Shown piece after piece: positions 58,591-64,000 of a stretch of 64,000 bases of DNA (the stretch's first letter is position 1; each line of letters starts with the position of its first letter). The stretch is from JAGWRA01 sp963711505. GTDB lineage: Bacteria > Acidobacteriota > Vicinamibacteria > Vicinamibacterales > CAVVIG01. The stretch lies in contig CAVQEJ010000003.1 in assembly GCA_963711505.1 (NCBI GenBank), positions 744,001 to 808,000 on the forward strand. The letters run 5' to 3'. The translations under genes and the position numbers were made by a program. The notes under the pieces are model-generated. The model did no database searches. It was given only the letters and a program-made list of their open reading frames with translations, and was not told where the DNA came from.

Positions 58591-59059
58591 ATTCACCCCT
58601 GATTCGTTCGATCCACGTCCCACCTGCAAACGGATACTCGTGCACGGCTCTGGCCAGGCCGGCGCGAACCGGGTTGGCCAGGATGTACAGCACACAGGCC
58701 TGCGTCTCCTCGCTCTCCCTCAGCACCCGTTCGTAATATCCGGGTTGCCACAGGTGCCGTGCGGCGCGCCGCGCATAGAGGTGACCCAGGCGTTGGCGCA
58801 AGAGCCGGCAGAACGTTGGAAGATGTGCGTCGTCGGTCCGCCCCTGAACGAGGAGGTGGAGGTGGTCAGACATGAAGCAGTACGCAATCGGTTCGAAGTC
58901 GCAGGCTTCGGAGGTATGCAATAGCTGCGTGGTCAGCGAGGCAATGCCGTCAGGATTCGTGAACGCGGTGTGGCGGTCTGCCGTGCAGAACGTCAATGAA
59001 TATCGCCAGCGACCGCGATAGTCGAAGCCGGGCAACCGGGTTGGACGAGGGGGACGCAT
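58580..59059 (-). mobile_element. REP-associated tyrosine transposase (RAYT, Y1_Tnp family)
   Basis: 159 residues from ATG 59059 (a GTG at 59095 inside a REP would add 12). HUH motif in YCFMSDHLHLLVQG, catalytic Tyr in QPGYYERVLRESEE, and VLYILANPVRAGL typical of the family; GRWRYSLTFCT is the first strand. RAYTs cut single-stranded REP hairpins and are thought to spread REP elements. The TGA stop lies inside the left REP (CCGAGC-TGA-AGC read on the minus strand). The frame is intact, so the gene may be active. Confidence 0.92.
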
Positions 59060-59093
59060 GCCGGAACGGTTGCAGCGCACGTGCCAGCGGTTC

Positions 59094-59319
59094 ACCGGGC
59101 TGAAGCCCGGTGCTACGACGAGAGAGAACGGCCCGGCTAAAGCCGGGTGCTACGACGAAAGAGAGCGACCGGGCTGAAGCCCGGTGCTACGGCGAAAGAG
59201 GCAGACTGGGCTGAAGTCCGGTGCTGCGAAGACCGCAATGCGCGCCTGCCGGGATCACGCCCCGATTCGATGCCGAGGACAACGGCTTTCGTCGCACCGA
59301 GCTTCAGCTCGGTGGTGCC
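59094..59319. repeat. REP array, right flank of the RAYT gene, 37-bp period
   Basis: Three exact 37-bp units (59094-59130, 59131-59167, 59168-59204), each an 18-base palindrome of the type ACCGGGCTGAAGCCCGGT plus the linker GCTACGACGAAAGAGAGCG, then a degraded fourth unit from 59205. An inverted copy follows at 59291-59319 (CACCGAGCTTCAGCTCGGTG). Confidence 0.9.
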
Positions 59320-59670
59320 TCCGCCGATGATCCGCAGCGTCGAGCTAGTAGCTCTGCGCTGGCGCGATCGATCGAAATCGCATTGAGTGCGGCGCGCGAA
59401 CCGTGATACTTGAAAGAGGATCGCGGTACGCACGACGGCCGGCTCAGCCATGCCCACATCGATGCCGGCCATCACGCTCTGAGATGCGGAGTTCCCGGTA
59501 CGGGGACCCTCGTGCTCCGGAGACGATCCAACGGAACCTCCTGATCGATGCCTGCCGCACGCAGCGGATCTCATACCTGCCGATCGACGTGTCCCTGTCA
59601 TGGGGCGCCGGCCGGCGGCTGTTCGAGACGACGGCCGCCGGACCTCTGCGCCCTCCGAGGAGCCTGAACG
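59320..59670. other. Intergenic stretch, nothing recognised
   Basis: About 350 bases between the REP array and the propeller gene. Frames here have the composition of shadows. A promoter for the downstream gene must lie within it, but I see no convincing -35/-10 pair. Confidence 0.5.
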
Positions 59671-62600
59671 ATGAAACGCCTTGCCGATCCCTTGAAACTG
59701 ATTGCCTTCGTGGCGGCCGTGGCGCTCGGGGCGACGCTGGCGCGGCCGGCCGCGCTGGCGGCCGATGCGCCGGCGCCCGCGACGCCGATGCGCACGCTGA
59801 AGTGGCGCAGTGTCGGTCCCTACATCGGAGGCCGCGTCGTCGCCGTCACCGGCGTGGCCAGCGACCCGAACCTGTTCTACATGGGCGGCGTCGACGGCGG
59901 CGTCTGGAAGAGCACCGATTACGGCCTGCAGTGGAAGAACATCACCGATGGCACGCTGCCCGGCACGAGCGACAGCATCGGCGCCGTGGCCGTGGCACCG
60001 TCCAACCCGGACGTGATCTACGTGGGGACGGGCGAGAGCGACATCCGCGGCACGTTCATCACCGGTGACGGCGTCTACCGGTCGACCGATGCCGGCAGGA
60101 CGTGGCAGTACGCCGGGCTCCGCGACACGCACACGATCAGCAATATCGTGATCGATCCGAAGAACGCGGACGTGGCCTACGCTTCGTCGATGGGCCACGT
60201 GTTCGTCCCCGGCGCGAACCGCGGCGTCTTCAAGACCACCGATGGCGGCAAGACGTGGAGCAAGATTCTGTTCGTCGACAACCAGACCGGCGTCATCAAC
60301 CTGGTGATGGATCCGATGGACCCGCAGGTGCTGTACGCGGCCGCGTGGCAGGCGCAGCGGACGCCGTGGAGCCTGACGAGCGGCGGTCCGGGCAGCGGCC
60401 TCTACAAGACGACCGACGGCGGCGCGCACTGGACGAACATCACGGATCATGCCGGCCTGCCGGCCGGGCCGCTCGGCCGGATGGGCGTCTCGGTGGTGGC
60501 GACCCACCCGAACATCCTCTACGCCATCATCCAGGCGAAGCAGGGCGGCGTCTTCCGCTCGACCGACGCCGGCGCCACCTGGACGCGCGTGAACCAGGAA
60601 TGGAAGCTCCGTCAGCGCGCCTTCTACTACATGAGCATCTTCGCCGACCCGAACGACCCGAACACGGCCTACGTGCCGGAGGTCGACGCGCTGTGGGTGA
60701 CGCGCGACGGCGGCAAGACGTGGTCGGAACTGCATACCCCGCACGGCGACAACCACATCGTCTGGGTCAACCCGAACGACACGAAGATCCTGCTCGAGGG
60801 GAACGACGGCGGCGCGACCATCTCGACCGATGGCGGGACGAGCTGGAGCACGGAGCACAACCAGCCGACCGGGCAGTTCTACCACGTGAACCTCGACAAC
60901 GAGTTCCCGTACCACATCTTCGGCGCGCAGCAGGACGAGGGCTCCTTCGAGGGGCCGAGCGCCACCGCCGACGGCAACATTCCGCTCGGGGCCTGGCAGC
61001 GCGTGGCCTACGGCGAGAGCACGTTCGCGGTGCCGGAACCCGGCAATCCCGAGGTCAACTACGGCAGCGGGTACTTCAGCATCTTCATGCGCTACGACCG
61101 CAGGACCGGGCAGTTCCAGGACGTCAGCCCGTGGCCGAACTACCAGGAGGGCAGCGCTTCCGAGGCACTGAAGTACCGGTTCGCCTGGACGCACCCGATC
61201 CTGTTCTCGCCCGCGAACCCGAAGGAGCTGCTGATCGGATCGCAGATCCTGTTCAAGAGCACCGACGGCGGACGGACGTGGCAGAAGATCAGCCCGGACC
61301 TCACGCGCAACGACCCGGCCACGGAGAAGCCGACCGGAGGCCCGATCGATCTGGATCAGTCGGGCGCCGAGATCTATCCATGCCTGTCGGCGGTGGCGGT
61401 GTCGCCGCTGGACAACAATCTGATCTGGGCCGGCTCCTCCGATGGCCTCATCCACGTGACGACCGACGGCGGGCAGCACTGGCAGGCGGTCCGGCCGGAG
61501 GGACTCCCCGAACGGGCCGACATCAGCTCGATCGAGCCGTCGCACGTCGCGAAGGGGACCGCCTTCCTCACGGTGCAGCGGTACATGTGGGACGACTTCA
61601 CGCCCTACGTGTTCAAGACCACCGACTACGGCAAGCACTGGACGGCGATGACCCACGGCCTGCCGGCCGACGAGTACGTCTTCACCGTGCGGCAGGATCC
61701 GAGCGACGCGAAGCTCCTCTTCCTGGGGACGAAGCACACGGTGTACGTCAGCCTCGACGGCGGTGAGCGCTGGCAGCCGCTCGGCCTGAACCTGCCGCAC
61801 GTGCAGGTGCGCGACATCGCCATCAACCGGCGCCAGCAGCAGGTGGTGATCGCGACGCACGGCCGCTCGTTCTGGGTGCTCGACAACCTCGCCCTGCTCG
61901 AACAGCTCACGAAGGCGCCCGGCGCGACGATGACCGGTGCGCACCTGTGGGCCCCGCAGACCGCGTGGCTGAGTCATGCGTACGGCGGCAGCGCCTACGG
62001 CGGGGCCGACGCGGGTCAGAACCCGCCGTTCGGCGCGACGGTCTTCTTCAACGTGCCCTCGAGCTACGACGGCAGCACGCCGGCGAGCCTGTCGTTCCTC
62101 GACGCGAAGGGGCACGTGGTCCGGCGCTTCGCCCTGCATCCGAAGAAGGGGAGACGGTCAGGGCCAGGCGCACCAGGGCTCGGAGAACCCGGCCGACCAG
62201 GCGAAGCAGGCCGCCGAGCGGCTCACGGCGATCGCGCCCGGCATGAACCGCTTCCAGTGGGACCTGCGCTATCCGGAGGCCACCGAGGTGAACGGCTTCT
62301 ACCCGCCGGCGGCTGCCGGCGGCATGCCCGACGTCGTGGACGGGCCGGTCGTCGTGCCGGGCACCTATCGGGTGGAGCTCGAGTACGGCGGGCGGACGAT
62401 GACGCAGTCCTTCAAGGTGATGCTCGATCCGCGGCTGAAGGCGACCCCGACGGCGCTCGAGGCCCGGCTCGCGCTGGGACTGAAGATCCACAAGGCGCTC
62501 GACTCGCTCGACACGACGATCAACGAGGCGATCGCCGAGCGCGACCGTCTGCAGGCAAACGCCCAGGCCGGCCAGGCGCTGTCGGACCTCAATGCCGCGA

Positions 62601-62821
62601 TCAACGGTCTGGTGCAGATGGACATCCACGCGAGCGAGGGAAGCCTGCTGCACGAGACGAAGCTGCGCAGCCACCTCGCCTATCTCGCGGGCGATATCGA
62701 CCTGGCGTACACGGCGCCGACGGCCGCCCAGCAGGCGGTCTTCACCGAGCTGAGCCAGGAGGCGACGGCGGGCGAGCAGAAGCTGCGCGCCGCCATCGCG
62801 GAGGCGAAGCCGATTCACTGA
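59671..62821 (+). CDS. Large secreted sortilin/BNR-type propeller protein (VPS10-like)
   Basis: About 1,049 residues. ATG 59671 with GAGGAG upstream; signal peptide LIAFVAAVALGATLARPAALA. BNR/Asp-box motifs recur throughout the first 830 residues (SVGPYIGGRVVAVTG, STDAGRTWQYAG, TTDGGKTWSKI, STDGGRTWQKI, TTDYGKHWTAM), forming one or two beta-propellers. One extra base near 62148 (LHPKK then GDGQGQAHQGSENPADQ) leads into the C-terminal domain: MNRFQWDLRYPEA, PGTYRVELEYGGRTMTQSFKVMLDPR and a helical end. These proteins are abundant in acidobacteria and planctomycetes; glycosidase and peptide-binding roles have been suggested, none shown. Confidence 0.9.
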
Positions 62822-62856
62822 GGCCGATCGATCGGGAACCGGTCACCGAGACAGAG

Positions 62857-62883
62857 GGGGGCGGCGCGGGCCGCCCCCTTTTT
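62857..62883 (+). terminator. Strong rho-independent terminator
   Basis: GGGGGCGGC / GCCGCCCCC, a 9-bp perfect stem with a four-base GCGG loop, followed by TTTTT. It lies 36 bases after the propeller gene stop and just before the 3' end of the convergent methyltransferase gene. Confidence 0.92.
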
Positions 62884-62907
62884 CTTGTCGGAGGGGCCGT
62901 GGCGCCG

Positions 62908-64000
62908 TCAGGCGCCGGTCTTCTCGAACAGGTAGTGGGAGACGATCCACTCGTCGCCGTCGCGGTAGCCGAACAGCTCGGCGCAGGCGAGGAAGAAGAG
63001 CCGCCACCGGACCCACCACCGGCGCGCGTCCGGTGCGCCGTAGGTCCGCGCGAAGAGCGGCAGCAGCCGGTCCCGCGCGGCGTCCATGTTCGCGAGCCAG
63101 GCGTTCGCGGTTCTCTCGTAGTGGGTGCCGGTGAGTGTCCAGTGTCCGGTGGACGCGAGATCGCGGTCGAAGTACCCGAGGAGGTCGTCGCTCGGCATCA
63201 GGCCGCCGGTGAAGAACCAGCGCGCCATCCAGTCGCTGGCATCGCGGACCTCGAACGGATAGGCGAGCCGGCGGTGCGCGAAGACGTGGACGAACAGCCG
63301 GCCGTCGCGCTCGAGCCAGCCGGCGATGCGGGCCAGCAGCCGCTCGTAATTGCGCATGTGCTCGAACATCTCCACCGACACCACGCGGTCGAAGCGTCGA
63401 TCGGTGGTGAAGTCGTTCATGTCGGCCGTCACGATCTCGAGGTTCGTCAGGCCGCGCGCCGCCGCGCGGGCCTCGATGAGGGCGCGCTGCGAGCGCGAGT
63501 TGGAGATGCTCACGAACCGGCTGGCGGGGAAGCGGGCGGCCATGTACAGCGAGAGCGATCCCCAGCCGCACCCGAGCTCGAGCACCCGCTGCCCGTCGGC
63601 CAGCCCGGCGCGCCGGCAGGTCAGATCGAGCATGGCCTCCTCGGCTTCGTCGAGTGTCGTGACGCCCTCCGGCCAGTACGCGGCGCTGTACTTGAGGTGA
63701 CGCCCGAGCACCGCCTCGAAGAAGGCCGCCGGCACCTCGTAGTGCTGGGCGTTCGCGGCGTCGGGATGGAGCGCGATGGGACTCCGCCGGAGCTCCTCGA
63801 CGAAGGCCAGCTTTCGCGCGAGGCTGGCGGCGGCGCCGCCCCGCCCCTCCTCCCGGAGACGCTGGCGGAGCAGCCGGCGGATGCCGGCCCGCAGCAGGTG
63901 ATCGGGCACGAGATCGCGCTCGACGATCGGTTCGTACCAGGCCCGTCGTTCCCCGGCGCCGGTCACGGCCGCGACCGACGCCCGATCGGCGGTGGCGATG
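62908..64000 (-). CDS. Cyclopropane-fatty-acid-synthase-like SAM methyltransferase (5' end at window edge)
   Basis: At least 352 residues from GTG 63966; the frame remains open to the window end, so the true start may lie outside. HYEVPAAFFEAVLGRHLKYSAAYWPEG is the lipid/active-site region of the CFA family, VLELGCGWGSLSLYMA is the SAM-binding motif I, and VSVEMFEHMRNYERLLARI contains the conserved Glu-His. FVHVFAHRRLAYPFE and the C-terminal YERTANAWLANMD follow. It would transfer a methyl or methylene group from SAM to membrane fatty acids or a related substrate. Confidence 0.85.
   Translation of the reverse strand, partial: IATADRASVAAVTGAGERRAWYEPIVERDLVPDHLLRAGIRRLLRQRLREEGRGGAAASLARKLAFVEELRRSPIALHPDAANAQHYEVPAAFFEAVLGRHLKYSAAYWPEGVTTLDEAEEAMLDLTCRRAGLADGQRVLELGCGWGSLSLYMAARFPASRFVSISNSRSQRALIEARAAARGLTNLEIVTADMNDFTTDRRFDRVVSVEMFEHMRNYERLLARIAGWLERDGRLFVHVFAHRRLAYPFEVRDASDWMARWFFTGGLMPSDDLLGYFDRDLASTGHWTLTGTHYERTANAWLANMDAARDRLLPLFARTYGAPDARRWWVRWRLFFLACAELFGYRDGDEWIVSHYLFEKTGA

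Noticed and set aside
59094..59231. CRISPR-like array (37-bp period)
   Set aside because: The repeated unit is itself a palindrome plus a constant linker; there are no unique spacers and no cas genes. It is a REP array tied to the RAYT gene.
59137..62139. A 1,000-residue minus-strand frame opposite the sortilin-type gene
   Set aside because: No domain and shadow composition; the + strand frame has regular BNR motifs and a signal peptide.

Overview
This is a GC-rich, gene-dense stretch of bacterial chromosome. The content fits a soil-type Acidobacteriota, probably of the Vicinamibacteria kind: sortilin-type WD/BNR propellers, an S9 peptidase, a D-aminoacylase next to an M20 peptidase, a DUF2089 regulator, an S8 protease ending in NIVWG repeats, and multihaem cytochromes. 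That assignment is inference from gene content and composition; the window has no rRNA or other marker. There is one tRNA (Leu, UAA), no CRISPR array, no prophage, and one transposase-like gene (a REP-associated RAYT).

Reading is complicated by about 27 single-base frame breaks, nearly all behaving as one extra base in an otherwise intact gene. I treat these as most likely sequence errors and describe each such gene as one unit, with the position of the break.

Layout. 1-4 kb: end of a LuxR-type regulator, a rifampicin-phosphotransferase-like enzyme with an in-frame TGA, and a rhodanese lacking its cysteine. 4-9 kb: a 1,519-residue secreted protein with a propeller, an Ig-like domain, 11 HYR domains and a His/Asp-rich tail. 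9-13 kb: D-aminoacylase, M20 peptidase, DedA protein. 13-27 kb: SpoIIE-type phosphatase, small regulators, PolX-like HhH protein, cupin, iodotyrosine-deiodinase-like nitroreductase, P450, Dps, DUF218 protein, S9 and S8 proteases, GNAT, a Cas2/SinR-like small protein, a YjdI-like ferredoxin and a pseudopilin. 28-33.5 kb: a leucine/isovalerate degradation operon (liuB, liuC, biotin carboxylase, biotin carrier, HMG-CoA lyase). 34-38.5 kb: an NtrC-type regulator followed by an Mla/MCE lipid transport operon. 38.5-46.6 kb: membrane proteins, a DUF255 thioredoxin-domain protein, a dienoyl-CoA-hydratase-like protein, a LOR/SDH-family enzyme and a DUF2089 regulator. 47.4-52.6 kb: a Csu-type chaperone-usher pilus operon behind a good sigma-54 promoter match. 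52.7-57.7 kb: five tandem pentahaem c-type cytochromes (25 haems) and a TlpA-like thioredoxin. 58.4-59.3 kb: a RAYT gene inside REP arrays. 59.7-64 kb: a large sortilin-type propeller protein, a strong terminator, and a cyclopropane-fatty-acid-synthase-like methyltransferase cut by the window edge.

The two most unusual things are (a) the secreted pentahaem cytochrome cluster, made by tandem duplication and sitting directly beside a chaperone-usher pilus operon, and (b) a set of intergenic arrays that all keep a 7-bp period and mostly fold back on themselves, although each array has a different sequence.
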